Counted from the first letter of the stretch, positions 1-11,056 are shown. The stretch is 64,000 bases of DNA from Agapetus fuscipes (GCA_951799405.1 OX637344.1:5456001-5520000); one strand, 5' to 3'. Numbers and translations: made by a program. The notes: generated by a model not told the origin, from the sequence alone.

Positions 1-175
1 GACCAAAAATCTGCGGGGAGAGAGAGTCGCTTGAAACATTGTAATGCAAAGATATAAGCTGGATCGAGAAGAGTAAACAGTACTGTAAAACCACTTTTGT
101 GGAAAAAAAATTGTTAAATAAATAAATTGCAGTTTAATCAAAAGAACCCCAGTAAAATCGTTACAATATTATGAG
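1..175 (+). repeat. LTR-like fragment, family G (3' part)
   Basis: The block carries GAAACATTG, GCAAAGATATAAGC, then AAATAAATAAATTGCAG and ends near ATCGTTACAAT. The same order of motifs occurs at 27712-27838 and, reversed, at 61800-62000. Shorter 3' pieces lie at 7362-7415 and 11052-11122. A TATA-like stretch, a poly(A) signal and a TTACA-type end suggest the R/U5 end of an LTR. No coding region accompanies it, and its left end lies outside the window. Confidence 0.4.
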
Positions 176-1087
176 ACATAACTGTCAGCGGGACCTGTCG
201 AACTCAACAAAATACGCACTTGTAATCATGGGAAATCCTATGATTACTGCTTTGTGTATATTGTGTTTCGACACCCAATAATAACACATGCCATGATGAT
301 TTATAATGATGCCCTAATATATAATAAAACATTCAAAACTGAGAAGCGCACCGACCAACACAATAAAAACGTGTCATTTAAGGGATGTGAATAATGCAGA
401 AAAAACACATTTAGCATTTGTCTGGTGTGAAGTCACACTCGGAACATATTTGTTCTCTTTCTAACTAAGGAAGATGTGTGTTGAAATATGTTGAAATGGA
501 TGTAGCGTTTACTTGCGTCAAAATGGTGACGGGTTATTCTATATTTTACCCTAATGGTTACGATAATTTTTGGTAAAACGGAATGATTGAGTTTAAACGC
601 GAAGTGGAGTCTGCTTCAGGGGGAAGGGGAAGTTGTTCATCAAACGTCAAATGTCTAACGGAAACTTTGTGACTTGCGGGGAATGGCAAGATATTAGCTC
701 ACAGTATGAAATTTGCACAGTTTGATTAATTTTAACAAATACTAACCGCAATATCTTGAATAACATCTTGGCAATTTCCACGTATACAAATTGATATATG
801 AATTTTTGGAAACAAAATGTGTACCTACATCTGAAAGTCAACATAAAAAGTATGAAATTTTGTTGTACCTGTTGATGATCGAGAGATCTAAAACGTTTAT
901 GTATGGTAATAGATTGAATGAAAATAAAATGGTATTTGAATATAATTGTTTTAGTCCTAAATAATTTATTAAATATTAAACGTATTTTTTTCAGGATAAT
1001 AATGAACTATTTATAAACTGTTTATTTTATGTTGTACCAAACCCTTAAAAATATATATATATAAACTGGTTTATATAAGACATATTC
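176..1087. other. Unassigned AT-rich DNA
   Basis: I see no frame longer than about 65 codons, no RNA gene and no repeat shared with the rest of the window. The short minus-strand frame at 647-844 has no recognisable domain and looks like chance. Confidence 0.5.
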
Positions 1088-1198
1088 CCCCTTATTCATA
1101 AAAAGGTTTTAATTTTTAAACCAGTATAAAGTCAGTTTTCCCATACTAATAAGCTGGTTTATCTCTGGTTTTGGGTTCAACCAATCTAATGAATAAGG
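1088..1198. mobile_element. Possible small MITE with 10-bp terminal inverted repeats
   Basis: The segment begins CCTTATTCATAAAAAGG and ends AATGAATAAGG, so the outer 10 bases are inverted repeats of each other. The interior is short, AT-rich and non-coding. I cannot see a convincing target-site duplication, so this is tentative. Confidence 0.35.
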
Positions 1199-1887
1199 TT
1201 GTTTGGTTTTAATTCAGTTTAATGGAACAAAAAATATTTTCTCTAGACTGCTTGTAATTAAAGAAAATTAAACTACGATTAAGAAAAAAAATATATTTTA
1301 AATAAAATTAATTTTCACTGTGTGAATACACAAACCCTACAAAATCTACTTGTAATGAATTTTTGTAACGGTCGTTGCTAGAAGGTTTTCCAGTTTACTA
1401 ATTTTCAAACGTTGAAATCAATTATTGAAAGTTGTTTTCAAAAAAAGCCTCAAACGCTGATGATCATAAATAAACCGTAAATAGTGAACCTTCGCTAAAA
1501 AATGTACAGCCCACCAAATAAATAAGCAGCGTAGCCGCTTCTCGTTGACCGGATCGAGATTTAACTACGCAGACTCGTAAAAACCCATTGTAGGCCGTAG
1601 AGGGGCTACGCCAGCCGCACGGTGAGTCAAAAGTGGACAATGATTGCAAAACAAGCTGTTAGCTGCTTTTTAACTTGAAATAAAGTAATTGTTTATGAGA
1701 ACTTATTTTTATTTATTGGTATAAGTTAATAATTAAGATCATACCGTTGTCTTACTTGAACCTCTTAATATTTTTTGCATCTCAAATGACTGTTTTTTTT
1801 TATTTTAATCATCAGACCATGTTAACAATTTTATGATTACTTTCTGTTGCAACCCCATGTATGGCACTGAGCTTACATATTGAGTAA
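1199..1887. other. Unassigned DNA
   Basis: AT-rich sequence with one GC-richer patch at about 1525-1625 containing GTAGCC/GGCTAC repeats of no known family. No supported gene. Confidence 0.45.
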
Positions 1888-2322
1888 GTGTGTAAAAGTT
1901 ATGACTCTGGATGAAATGAAAGAAGTATGCAAGGACAGGAAGAAGTGGCGGCTAATCTGCAATGCTGATTTGTAATGTTGGTTTATTAGCTTGCTACATT
2001 TTTGACTTTTTTGTATAGATTTATTTTTAAGGTTTTGTTGTTTTCTTATACTTAAATATTATTTATTACTCGTATTCCTTGACTTATAGGTTGGTATGAG
2101 GTTGACCACCCATACTGTAAAAAATGGTTCACTTGGCCAATGTCACCCCTGTTTCAGAGAATGTCGGCAAGAGTTGCAGGGCTTATGTTCATTTGAGGTT
2201 TGGATTTTATTTGTTAGTACACAATCAGCATTTGTAAGCGCGAACTACACGTGTTTGTTTGTGGGCATACATCTGAGAGCTTCGCATGAATATATCCTTG
2301 CAACTTAGATTATAGATAATAG
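1888..2322 (+). mobile_element. LINE A, 5'-truncated copy (ORF end plus 3' UTR)
   Basis: Bases 1900-1975 encode the LINE A C-terminus (MTLDEMKEVCKDRKKWRLIC), matching the end of the intact frame at 16230-16301. An AT-rich spacer and the conserved 3' module follow from about 2075 (CCTTGACTTATAGGTTGG) to the TTAGATTATAGAT tail at about 2320. The spacer resembles 56540-56605, so these two copies are one subfamily. Everything upstream of the last 30 or so codons is missing, typical of incomplete target-primed reverse transcription. Confidence 0.8.
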
Positions 2323-3836
2323 TGTATTTAGTTTGTATTAACATATGTTTAACAAAATAGATATCTATTTTGAGTCACGTTACATACGTAGGTTTTGTCA
2401 AAAAAAAATTCACAAACATTTGTAAGCATAGCTAACCATCCATAGAATTGAAAATATATATTTAATATTTTCCTTCTTGCACGATATAGATGAAACATAG
2501 CGCAACTTAGAGGGCCAAGGAAAAATCTAAGAAATTCTTAACCGAACCAAAATGATCCTACGCCGTACCAAAAAAAGATTTTTTTGATCTGAAGACGGTC
2601 CAAATTGTAGAGAGGTCTACGCCAAATCGTTGAACTTTGGGAATCATCAGGCTGTGCATAATAAAGCGAGGAGAGAGGCCTCGTAGCACGTAGGCTATAT
2701 CTCTCTACGCTGCCCACAGAGAGACAATCTCATTTGGAGATTGGTTCGGAGAGGTCGATGTGTTTTTGATACCCACCGCGTCGTGTCACATATCTCTACG
2801 GAACGTAGCACTTTGCCTTGCAGACTCGACCCTTTTATGTTCGCTTTGCCGTCGAATAAATGAAGGAAGAAGCTTTTGATTCGTGTTTATCTAAGAGTGC
2901 TTCTGTGTTTTTTTAGTTTCTATTTTTAGAAAGCCCAGTACAAGTGCCATATTAAAAAATATATAATAAATTCATCGCTTGTTTGTTTAAGTGAATTTAT
3001 TAAAATTATATCATCCTCGTTTAAATATTTTTTTGGTTTTTATTTTGGTTTTTATTTATTTTCTCTTCCTGATAAAATCGGTCACTTCGTTTTTTATTAC
3101 AAACTTTGAGGAGTTGGTTTAGGTGGATATGATTTTTTTTTTAATTTGATGTAATTTAAAAATATATTTTAAAACTTCAATAACATGTAACTTCTTTTAC
3201 TTTTTTTTCTCCACACATGAGAATTAATTACATGTGCTTTTAAATGGGCACTTAAAATCTAACACATGCTAGAAACATTAATATTGTTCGGTGGGTCTAC
3301 GCCAAAACCTGTCGCAGGACTTGGGATGACATAAAACATTTTATCTCGAATGATAAAATCCATTTTCGGTTCTCACTTACGGCGAGTCAATATTTTAGAT
3401 TTTGTGACGTGGGTCGGATCGCCACGGCAGGAGCAAGGGCAGAAATAGAAATAACCGAAAAACAATAAAATATACTACCCACGACCCACCCTCACGTTTT
3501 ATAACTTATGGATATTTTATTCGCACGAAAATAATTCTTCTGTTCCATTTTATTGTGTACTTTGAGTTGTAGGGTTTCCATTCAGGAACGCATTTTCACA
3601 ATTGGTTTTCTTTCTACTCACATATTTTCTAACATGTGAATTGAGTACAACATGTGTGAATAAGAGATTTTTTTTTCAAATAGGTTTTGATGCCCCCATG
3701 CTCTTTTTACAGCCTTTATACAAATCTTACGTTTTTTTTCAAAGAACAAAACAGAAAAAAAAAATTGGGTTTATTGGTAACGCTGATTATTTATTTTCAT
3801 ATTATTATCGTTAAGTAATACTAGTGGTTTTGGTCC
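2323..3836. other. Unassigned DNA
   Basis: Bases 2500-2880 are richer in GC and contain several GTCTACGCC/GGCGTAGAC-like words, also seen at 3297 and 17250, but I cannot define an element. The frame at 3602-3814 is dominated by Phe/Leu codons of AT-rich DNA and is not supported as a gene. Confidence 0.4.
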
Positions 3837-3870
3837 ACAGATCATCATCAGGTTTACATCTCTTATTAAT
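3837..3870 (-). repeat. Penelope-like hairpin motif remnant
   Basis: Reading the minus strand there is CCTGATGATGATCTGTGG followed by ACCAAAACC, a degraded version of the CTGATGA-stem-GAAA motif found intact elsewhere in the window. Confidence 0.3.
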
Positions 3871-3880
3871 ATTATTTTGT

Positions 3881-4101
3881 ATCTAATCTTCTAATCTAAT
3901 CTAAGTTATATATGTAACATTAAAGATTCACATTATATGCACTTTCACAAACAGACATGCACAAGTTCGCACTTAAAATGCCGCATGTGGTCACACTATA
4001 AAAAATCCCGAATCTCACGTGGACAGGGGGGACATTGGCAAAGTGAACTATTTTCTACAGCATGGGTGGTCAGCCGCATACCAACGTATAAGTCAAGGAA
4101 C
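3881..4101 (-). repeat. LINE A 3' module
   Basis: Reverse-oriented module running from a CTAATCTAATCTAAG tail to CCAACGTATAAGTCAAGG. About 25 bases around the GGGAAGGTCGGCAAG segment are deleted at about 4020. Confidence 0.8.
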
Positions 4102-4965
4102 GATATATCTTAGAATAAAAAAGATATGAGTTTTTTTTTGCTAAGATTTTCAGTAACGTAGCTTGTAGGTTTTTTCCAGATACGTATCTATTTATAGAAG
4201 GGTATTTTGAATTTTGTAAATGTGTATTATGAGTTATGAAATCAATGAATTGATACACAATTAGTGTCGGATGATATTGAAACATAAGTGGCTCTCACTG
4301 GCACTATTATAATTCAACGAGGTTATTGATAACACTGTTGTTTGAATTCCACGTATTTTACCTCGTGTTCATTAACAAGCTTTTTCATCCTTGACTTTGG
4401 TTCACATTCAACTTCACGGTGCAATGTTTCCATTCAAAGCCATCCTTACAATTTAATTCCGTATTATTTCCTCTCGCATCCTTCCATGCTCCCTTCTTCA
4501 CTCCTCCCTCCCTCCATCCTTTCTCCTTCCCCCCTCCTGGATCCTTCCACTTCAGCATCCGGAAGCAAGCTCATTCCCAACACTCAAAGTGAGGTTAAAC
4601 GTTGCTTCGGATGCTTCCTTCTAAAGCAGGGGCCTCCAAACTTGCCAACTTAAAAGCCGCGCTAAATCTGAGAGATCAAACCCGTAGCATGTTGCATCAA
4701 GCATCGTTGGTTCGAATCCTTAAGCTGTCTGGACAAAAACTGAACCCGTTTGAAGGCTTTCAGATTGGAACAGTGGGTAAATAAGGACCTTAAGGCTAAT
4801 TTAATTCGAAAAGGAAAAGTTGGCTGAAAAATGCATTCAGCAGAGAGGCATCTGAAAAATTGTTACAACATATCGTACAAAACTGAATGGGAATAGACAA
4901 ATTAATTAATAAGAATTGAAACAATTAATATAGTAATGTGGCCACTTTGGCTACGTTGGATATAT
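4102..4965. other. Unassigned DNA with pyrimidine-rich tract
   Basis: Bases 4480-4560 on the plus strand are almost entirely C and T (CTCCCTCCCTCCATCC and similar). The overlapping frame at 4342-4653 is a Ser/Pro-rich translation of this tract and is not believable as a gene. Confidence 0.45.
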
Positions 4966-4968
4966 CAT

Positions 4969-5250
4969 AATTGGCAGTATGACCAAGCGGCCAAGACACT
5001 TACTTTGACTGGCGCGTTTGAAGCAAAAACAACGCTGTTCCAAGTCTCGTCGTACCCATTAAAGTTTAAAATGGTTCATTTTTTTCAATTTTTGTTTCAA
5101 AATTAGTTAAATGTTAGATATATCATAATATGGTGGAATGACCAAGTGGCCAGGACACTTACTTTGACTGACATGTTTGACTGTCATGTATTTTAAAGAA
5201 TTCGAAGCAGCAGAGTTCATGAACACTTCACTTGAATTTAAAAAAAAATG
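4969..5250 (+). repeat. Two tandem tRNA-like SINE heads
   Basis: Two related units start at about 4969 and 5120. Each contains ATGACCAAG(C/T)GGCCA and ACACTTACTTTGACTG and is followed by an A-rich end and ATGG. The GGCCAAGACACTT portion resembles the head of SINE-C (50466). Both units lack a clear B box, so they are probably decayed. Confidence 0.45.
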
Positions 5251-5545
5251 GTCGTAGTTTGGGATGCTCTGTTATAAAGCGTAAGCAAAACAGCTTACAT
5301 AAGATAAAACAACCATTGTAGGGAAATAATTAATAATTGTTATGTAAGCAAATGACTGTGTACTATTGTGGCTTCAGATGCACATAACATTTTACTACAT
5401 CTAGCATAATATAAACTCGTGCTGCACGTATTCAGAAGCTTAAAACTTACGTTTCTGTGAATGAGACAAGAAAGGATATGATAATCAAAAATACTTTCAA
5501 GAATACGCATTATAGAACAATAATATATATTAATTTTCATTCAGT

Positions 5546-5880
5546 CCGGTCGATAGCTCAGTTGGTAGAGTGCTTGCATTCCATGCCGTGAGCTCTGATT
5601 CGAATCCTGCCGAAGGTGTCAGAAATGATTTCCTGTCTTGGTGTTTATTTCAAACCCCAAAATAACATATCGGCGAGGTTTAGTCAGCTTTCACAAGAAA
5701 TGAGTACGAACCCCTCGGGAGCTGAGAAACGCCAACTTCAAATGAAGTGGTTGTCGTAAGGCCGGCCCCCTTACCTGTAAAAATAATTAGGTTCCACTCG
5801 CCACATGCGAAACCCTTCGGGGATAACGCGGCAAGAAGTTACACTTTATGTGTAGCTTAGTTGTTCAGTGACATGCATAC
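5546..5880 (+). mobile_element. SINE-A, nearly full length
   Basis: A tRNA-derived short interspersed element of about 330 bp. The head has an A box (TAGCTCAGTTGGTAG) and a B box (GATTCGAATCC) as in RNA polymerase III promoters. The body contains AAATGATTTCC, TTCACAAGAAATGAG, CCCCTTACCTG and CCCTTCGGGGATAACGCGG, and the end is TGTAGCTTAGTTG. This is the best reference copy. Other copies are at 9685, 27884 and 48680 and in many fragments. It is not a functional tRNA gene, because no acceptor stem closes around the boxes. Confidence 0.8.
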
Positions 5881-5950
5881 AGAATGATACATACACCTTC
5901 TTGTTCTTATTTCGATTCCACTTTTGTCGAAGATCGTCGATCATAATGGG

Positions 5951-6192
5951 CATGGGCGGAACTAGGAAGGGGCAAAAAGGGAGAGAAAAATTAATCTTAA
6001 TAATTCAAAATCGTTATTAAATTGTATTGCAAGTTCTATAATGACCATTATTCGATCATGGCTTGCCCCCCTCCCTTACAGGAAATTGCGTGCCTTCTCC
6101 CCCCCCCCCTGTCGACTATACATTTTGGTGACGATGATCTTCAATTTTCCAAAACCTGCCCCCCCCTAGATTTGATCCTGGGTACGCCCTTG
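5951..6192. mobile_element. hAT-type MITE with 8-bp target duplication
   Basis: The element starts CATGGGCGGAACTAGG and ends CCTGGGTACGCCCTTG, imperfect inverted repeats of about 16 bp. It is flanked on both sides by ATAATGGG (5943-5950 and 6193-6200), an 8-bp duplication as made by hAT transposases. The 242-bp interior has C-runs and no transposase frame, so it would need a transposase in trans. The frame at 6022-6264 runs over its end and is not a gene. Confidence 0.85.
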
Positions 6193-6333
6193 ATAATGGG
6201 TATTTTCACTTTGGATGCTGCGGCTCGAAATAGGGACTTGGTACTTTTGTTGAACCATTTTTGAAAGGTTTCATGTTTTAATCAGCCATAGGAAACATTA
6301 AAGATTTTAAATTATGATTACGGTTGTTAGACA

Positions 6334-6512
6334 TTTTTTGGAATGAAAAAACGGATGTTACTGACCGTGGAAAGAGAAGAACAATTTTCTCTACGTTTCA
6401 TCAGAGTCATATCCGACGTCTTCAGGAGGCGTGTGTCTTCCTTGACAGTCCTTAACTGACAGTTAAGGACTCTTTCCACGGTCAGTAACATCCGTTTTTT
6501 TCATTCCAAAAA
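6334..6512. repeat. Foldback with about 42-bp inverted arms
   Basis: The left arm 6334-6376 and right arm 6471-6512 are almost exact reverse complements (core CGGATGTTACTGACCGTGG). The 94-bp centre holds a minus-strand CTGAAGACGTC...GATGAAACG hairpin motif at about 6398-6427 and a small palindrome TTAACTGACAGTTAA. The composition fits a snapback copy of a Penelope-like element end. Confidence 0.6.
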
Positions 6513-6663
6513 AATGAAACATTTCTTTGATTTATTCAACTTTATTACCTATATAAACATAAATATGTTGAAACTTTCCCTGGTAAAGGAGCGCAGCGCT
6601 GTGACGTAATATTTTTCCCCAGTAATCTGTGTTTGGTCCCCGGACGGGCATTTGCATTTTGCA

Positions 6664-6831
6664 TCAGTAGCCCAAGTATAAACTTAACAAATTCACTCAA
6701 CCGTACCGTTTTAACAAAAAATCTTTAGCAGCCTAATCGCTCAAGAGAGGCTCTGCTTTAGTTTCTTATATATTTTTTCTAAACGCTATGGTTGAGTTGA
6801 CGTGTAATGTTGTGTACTTGGGTTACTGGAA
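6664..6831. mobile_element. MITE family F copy 1
   Basis: The ends are inverted: the left reads CAGTAGCCCAAGTATAAAC and later CACTCAACCGTACCGTTTT, while the right reads AAACGCTATGGTTGAG and TACTTGGGTTACTG. Related copies are at 17321-17469 and 44010-44148. No target duplication is obvious. The frame at 6786-6983 is a chance overlap. Confidence 0.6.
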
Positions 6832-6971
6832 CAAACTTCCACTTTGCAATTATGGTGTACGCTATAATTACACTGAAACTCTGCGAGGAAGACAACAAAG
6901 AGTAAGCTTTGGATATTTTTTAGAAACTTGTACCTTAAAATCACAATATGCAATAACTTAAATGGAAATAA

Positions 6972-7060
6972 AGTCCGGTCCATAGCTCAGTTTGTATAAT
7001 GCTTGCATTTCATGCTTAGGGCTAGGGTTAGATTTCCACCAAGGTGATATTTTGACCTCT
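6972..7060 (+). repeat. SINE-A head fragment
   Basis: Contains GGTCCATAGCTCAGTTTG and GCTTGCATTTCATGC, then a degraded B box. The body is absent, so this is a 3'-truncated or rearranged copy. Confidence 0.6.
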
Positions 7061-7984
7061 TCAGCTTCATGTTAGTGTTTGTGTCTGGTGTGTCTGTGTT
7101 GGTAGGTAGTGGGTCTATAAAGTCTATAGAAGTGAATAGAAATTTAGGTAGGTACCTAATAATAATATGTTTTTCTTCGAGATTAATTAAGTGTTGAATC
7201 GAATATTCTGGTAAAGTCTAGCATGGTGGTATGTAACAATTCTTCATGTTTCAAGAATGTTCTTTATAATTATCTGTATAAATTAGTGCTAGAAACGCCT
7301 GGAGGTTCAGATATCAATCAACCGCCGTCCTATGCCGTGCAAATGTAACTCTAAACGTGAAGTGATAAACTAAATTGTGTAAAATAAATAAACCGCAGTT
7401 TTTATTAAAAATAACCCACTTTAAAAACATAAAAATATATTTGAAACAAGCATAAATCACTTCTTATTAAAAATTAGATTCCGTATATATTTAGTATAAT
7501 GAAGCTACGTATGTATGTGTAAAAGTTTGTGTGTCTATTATTTTTTTTTTTTAAACTAGTGCATGAATAATTGTGTGCATGTTATTTGTATGACTGTTAA
7601 GTAAAATGTCTTTTAGTTTCTCGTTATTAGTACTGCTAATTTTATCTTTAAAGTAAAATCAAAAAATTATTTCTGAAAGTTCTTTAAACATCTCAATAAG
7701 TGAAGTTCATGTCAACCTTTGACTGGAGCCCAGCTTGCGACCAGAACTAAATGATGGGTCTGCCATTTTAAATATTTACTTGCATTACTTATTCACACTT
7801 CTATTTTCTTATGCAAAACCAGATTTCCTCTGCCATTTTTTGTAACTGGGAAAATAAAATGTATGTCCTGAAAACTCGATTTAAATTTTGCGAGAAACCA
7901 ATTTAAGAAAATGTTTCACATCAAAAAGTTTCGTGATTCTCTCCACCTTGAGTCATATTTAATTTCATGTTAAAAGGTTCTTGT
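7061..7984. other. Unassigned DNA with family-G end
   Basis: Mostly AT-rich unique-looking sequence. Bases 7362-7415 match the 3' end of LTR-like family G (TTGTGTAAAATAAATAAACC, GCAGTTTTTATTAAAA). Nothing else is supported. Confidence 0.4.
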
Positions 7985-8295
7985 TATAATAATAATATTA
8001 GGATGATTTATTTGGTGAGCGCTGTTTTTGTGTGTATCACACCTCAAGAGCCCTCTGCGAGCTTGGTCGTCGCTGTAGAAAGCGCCAATTCTCAAACAAG
8101 ACCCAGTTGTTGTAAGGTTGGATGGACCTTTCAGTGACCGGTCTTTGGTAAAGGTTTATGTATTTTTCAACTCAGCGAAGAGCACATTCGAAATATAAAT
8201 GGTACATTTTTTGTGCTCCGCCGGGATCCAAATCCACAACCTTCCATTTACGAGTCCAAAGTGTTGCCACTGGACTACAGACCGGTCCAAGTTCC
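7985..8295 (-). mobile_element. SINE-B, nearly full length
   Basis: Reading the minus strand, a tRNA-like head (GTAGTCCAGTGG region, GGACTCGTAAATGGAAGG) leads to a body with GCTTGAGAATTGGCGC and a tail of CTCTTGAGGTGTGATACAC and AAATAAATCATCCTAAT, ending in a TAA microsatellite at about 7985. The tail matches the 3' end of the CR1/L2-like LINE at 41551-41652. The overlapping frame 8158-8340 is not a gene. Confidence 0.8.
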
Positions 8296-8460
8296 CCAAG
8301 TTTCCCCAAGTTCCCGGTTATGGGGTGCCGTTGCTTTTAACTTTGAGCTTTCGGCTTCTTTTTAAAATATAAAGCTTTTCATGAGTGTCCATGTGCTATT
8401 GTCTCTTCTGACACATACATACAGGACGGCTACAAGAGTTTAAAATTAGAAATACTCCGA

Positions 8461-8522
8461 GTATTAATTTGTAGAGCGCTGTGTTTGCGTGAATCACACA
8501 TCAAGAGCTCTGCAAGCTTTTG
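8461..8522 (-). repeat. SINE-B tail fragment
   Basis: Contains GAGCGCTGTGTTTGCGTGAA and TCAAGAGCTCTGCAAGC, the reverse of the SINE-B/LINE shared tail. The rest of the SINE is missing. Confidence 0.6.
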
Positions 8523-8625
8523 GGATATTAGACGAACCGTTATGGGGCATTATTCCCGACGTTTCAGTTCATCCTCAATTGTCATGAGGAGAGGGACCTC
8601 CCAAACGCGTACATAGAGTATAGGC
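8523..8625 (-). repeat. Penelope-like pLTR fragment
   Basis: Shares CGAACCGTT, a spacer, then CCCGACGTTTCAGTTCATCC with the block at 57505-57625. The minus strand shows a degenerate TGAGGATGAACTGAAACG hairpin region. Confidence 0.4.
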
Positions 8626-8957
8626 AAATACCTTACAGATTAAAAAAATTCTTCCATTCCTTCAAAATAACTCATTTGAAATTGACTGAAGTGCTAACGA
8701 TGGCTCGAATTGAACTTACATTTTGAATTTTATATTCCATTCTAAACTTAGATGCGTTTTTTTCGATATATTGCCTACCTATTAGGCGCATGTGCCTGTA
8801 TGGCATGCACGCCCCAGCTACCTCCTGAAGAGAAGGCTAAGTCACCAAGGAATCGTCGAGAATAATGTAAGTTCTCCCATTAAAGAATTTTGGTGATCGG
8901 TTTTTGGTAAAAGCTGATTAATTTCTCAACTTAAATATATATATTTTTTTTATTCTA
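8626..8957. other. Unassigned DNA
   Basis: No repeat match or credible frame. A TAATAATAAT run at 8958-8972 marks the tail of the next LINE A module. Confidence 0.4.
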
Positions 8958-9215
8958 TAATAATAATAATAATCTATAATCTATGTTGCAAGGATATATT
9001 CATTTAAAGCTCTCAGATGTATGCCCACAAACCAACAAGTGTAGTTCGCGCTTACAAATGCTGAATGTGTACTTACAAATAAAATCCAAACCTCAAATGA
9101 ACATAAGCCCCACAACTTTTGCCGACCTTCCCTGAAACAGGGGTGACATTGGCAAAGTGAACCATTTTTTACAGTATGGGTGGTCAGCCTCATACCAACC
9201 TATAAGTCAAGGAAT
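8958..9215 (-). repeat. LINE A 3' module, full
   Basis: Complete reverse-oriented module from CTATAATCTATGTTGCAAGG to CCAACCTATAAGTCAAGG. It is closest to the copies at 2075 and 56606. The minus frame 8981-9193 is the translated repeat, not a gene. Confidence 0.85.
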
Positions 9216-9684
9216 TCATCCTTCAATAACAGTAGATTACGAGCCGGTCCGAGTTTGTTGCTCAGAAATTGAACTACTGATCTATCCATAGTATACAATA
9301 TATTTTCTTCCACAAGTTTTGTGTACACTATGCTAAGAAGCTGTTCATCTTGCTGCGGTCTGTGTGAATCATGGACGTCCCGCGCTCAGCCCCGAATTAA
9401 ATTTATCTGATCCGCCTAAGTCGAGGATCTAGGGACGATTATTCTCGTCTTCCCGTAATCCTGAGCCGGCGCTGTGACGCAGCCAGCCTTTATGGGAATT
9501 AAACTGAGTTAGGTGGTCCTGGAGAAGACAGAGAGGATGAACCTTCAGTGGAAACAAGAGATGGAAGATATCGTTGGATGAGATTCCAAAATTTTAATAT
9601 TGTTCCGCCAAAACATAGGTTATAGTTTTTTTTCACGAAAACTTTCTAGACTAAGTCTAAATTGATTATAATTTGATATAAATA
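9216..9684. other. Unassigned DNA
   Basis: Bases 9350-9540 are GC-richer and contain GATCCGCCTAAGTCGAGG and TGAGCCGGCGCTGTGACG, without a recognisable family or frame. Confidence 0.4.
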
Positions 9685-10000
9685 GCTCAATTGGTAGAAT
9701 GCTTGGGATCCATGCCACAGAACTAGGTTTCGATCCCAACCAAAGGGTCTCATAAATGACTTCTCGTTTCAGAGTTTATATCTAAATACTAGCAAGGTTT
9801 ACGCAGGCTTCATAAGAAATTAGAACCAGCCCCCACAACAGCTGGTAGACCTTCATTGAAGTGGCTGTCGTTAGGCCAGCCCAATTAATTATCTGTGTAA
9901 ATAAATATGTTCCACACGCCACATACACCCCTTCCGCGACAACACGATAAGATGTGGCATTGTATATGCAGCTAAGTTGTTTTGCGTTTTTGATTTGCAT
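9685..10000 (+). mobile_element. SINE-A, nearly full length
   Basis: A box TAGCTCAATTGGTAG, B box-like GTTTCGATCCC, the TTCACAAGAAA-type body (here TTCATAAGAAATTAG), GCCACATACACCCCTTCCGC and an end at GCAGCTAAGTTG. Diverged from the 5546 copy. Confidence 0.75.
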
Positions 10001-10117
10001 CATTTACCTTATGTTAGCAAAACATACTGTTACGAATGAGTGATTGTGTGTATGTGTATTTTTATTTGTGTGGGTGTCAGGGAAGGTCGACAAAATTTGT
10101 GGGGCTTTTAAAAAAAA

Positions 10118-10407
10118 AAAAAAATTAGTCTGATTTATTTGGTGAGCGCTGTTTTTGTGTGTATCACACCTCAAGAGCCCTCTACGAGCTTGGTCGTCGC
10201 TGTAGAAAGCGCCAATTCTCAAGCAAGACCCAGTTGTTGTAAGGCTGGATGGACATTTCAGTGACCGGTCTTTGGTAAACGTCTATGAATTTTTCAACAC
10301 AGCGAAGAGCAAATTTGAAAATATAAATGGTATATTTTTTGTGCTCCGCCGGGATTCGAACCCACGACCTTCCAGTTACGAGTCCGAAGTGTTACCACCT
10401 GGACTAC
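10118..10407 (-). mobile_element. SINE-B, nearly full length, joined to LINE A module
   Basis: The tail end is at about 10125 (TGATTTATTTGGTGAGCGC) and the tRNA-like head ends at about 10405 (GAGTCCGAAGTGTTACC, GGACTACGG). It abuts a partial LINE A module directly, without intervening sequence. Minus-strand frames here are repeat translations. Confidence 0.8.
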
Positions 10408-10555
10408 GGGGCTTATGTTCATTTGAGGCTTAGATTTTATTTGTAAGTACACATTCAGCATTTGTAAGCGCGAACTACACGTGTTGGTTTGTGGGTATAC
10501 ATCTGAGAACTTTAAATTAATATATCCTTGCAACTTAGATTATAGATTATTATGA
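10408..10555 (+). repeat. LINE A 3' module, 5'-truncated
   Basis: Starts abruptly at GGGCTTATGTTCATTTGAGG and ends TTAGATTATAGATTATTATG. The first 100 or so bases of the module are missing where SINE-B joins. Confidence 0.8.
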
Positions 10556-10803
10556 TAGATTATATAGTGGGTGTGTCTCTAGATATAGGTGTTCGAACAT
10601 TTTTTTTTCTTCGATGGTGTGAGCATTCGCTCGAATATTCTAAATATAATTTTCTGGTAGCGAATATTCCGGTTCCGGATGCTTCGAGAACCATTCTTAT
10701 GTCATACTATAAAAAGAACTAAATCCGTCTGCAGCGCAGACTTGTATCGAAGCTAGCAAGCTACACAGTTCAAAAGGAAACTCTATTTGAACCAAATGTG
10801 AAC
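10556..10803. other. Unassigned DNA
   Basis: Short stretch with CGAATATTC-type words and no recognisable element. Confidence 0.35.
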
Positions 10804-11056
10804 TAAATCTTAATCTAAATCTAAGCTGCAAAGATATGTAGCATTTAACATTCATATGAAACGCATTCCCACAAGCAGACATGTATAAGTTCGCGCTAAC
10901 ACATGCCGCAAGTGGACCTACAATATAAAAACCTAATCTCAAATGAACATAAGCCCTGCAACTCTTGCCGACCTTCCCTGAAACAGGGGTGACATTGGCA
11001 AAGTGAACCATTTTTTACAGTATGGGTGGTCAGCCTCATACCAACTTATAAGTCAA
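10804..11056 (-). repeat. LINE A 3' module, full (TTTAGA-tail subtype)
   Basis: Begins TCTTAATCTAAATCTAAGC and ends CCAACTTATAAGTCAA. The tail repeat is TTTAGA rather than TTAGA, as in 14338, 54543 and 58449. The minus frame 10697-11011 is a repeat translation. Confidence 0.85.

Noticed and set aside
4342..4653. 103-codon Ser/Pro-rich frame
   Set aside because: Produced by a CT-rich low-complexity tract. No domain and no other support.
5546..5620. Possible genuine tRNA gene (A and B boxes)
   Set aside because: The boxes sit in a repeated SINE-A head. No acceptor stem or complete cloverleaf can be formed, and many diverged copies exist.
8981..9193. Recurring 70-codon protein MRLTTHTVKNGS... 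on both strands
   Set aside because: It is the translated LINE A 3' UTR module, and its frame is not conserved between copies.
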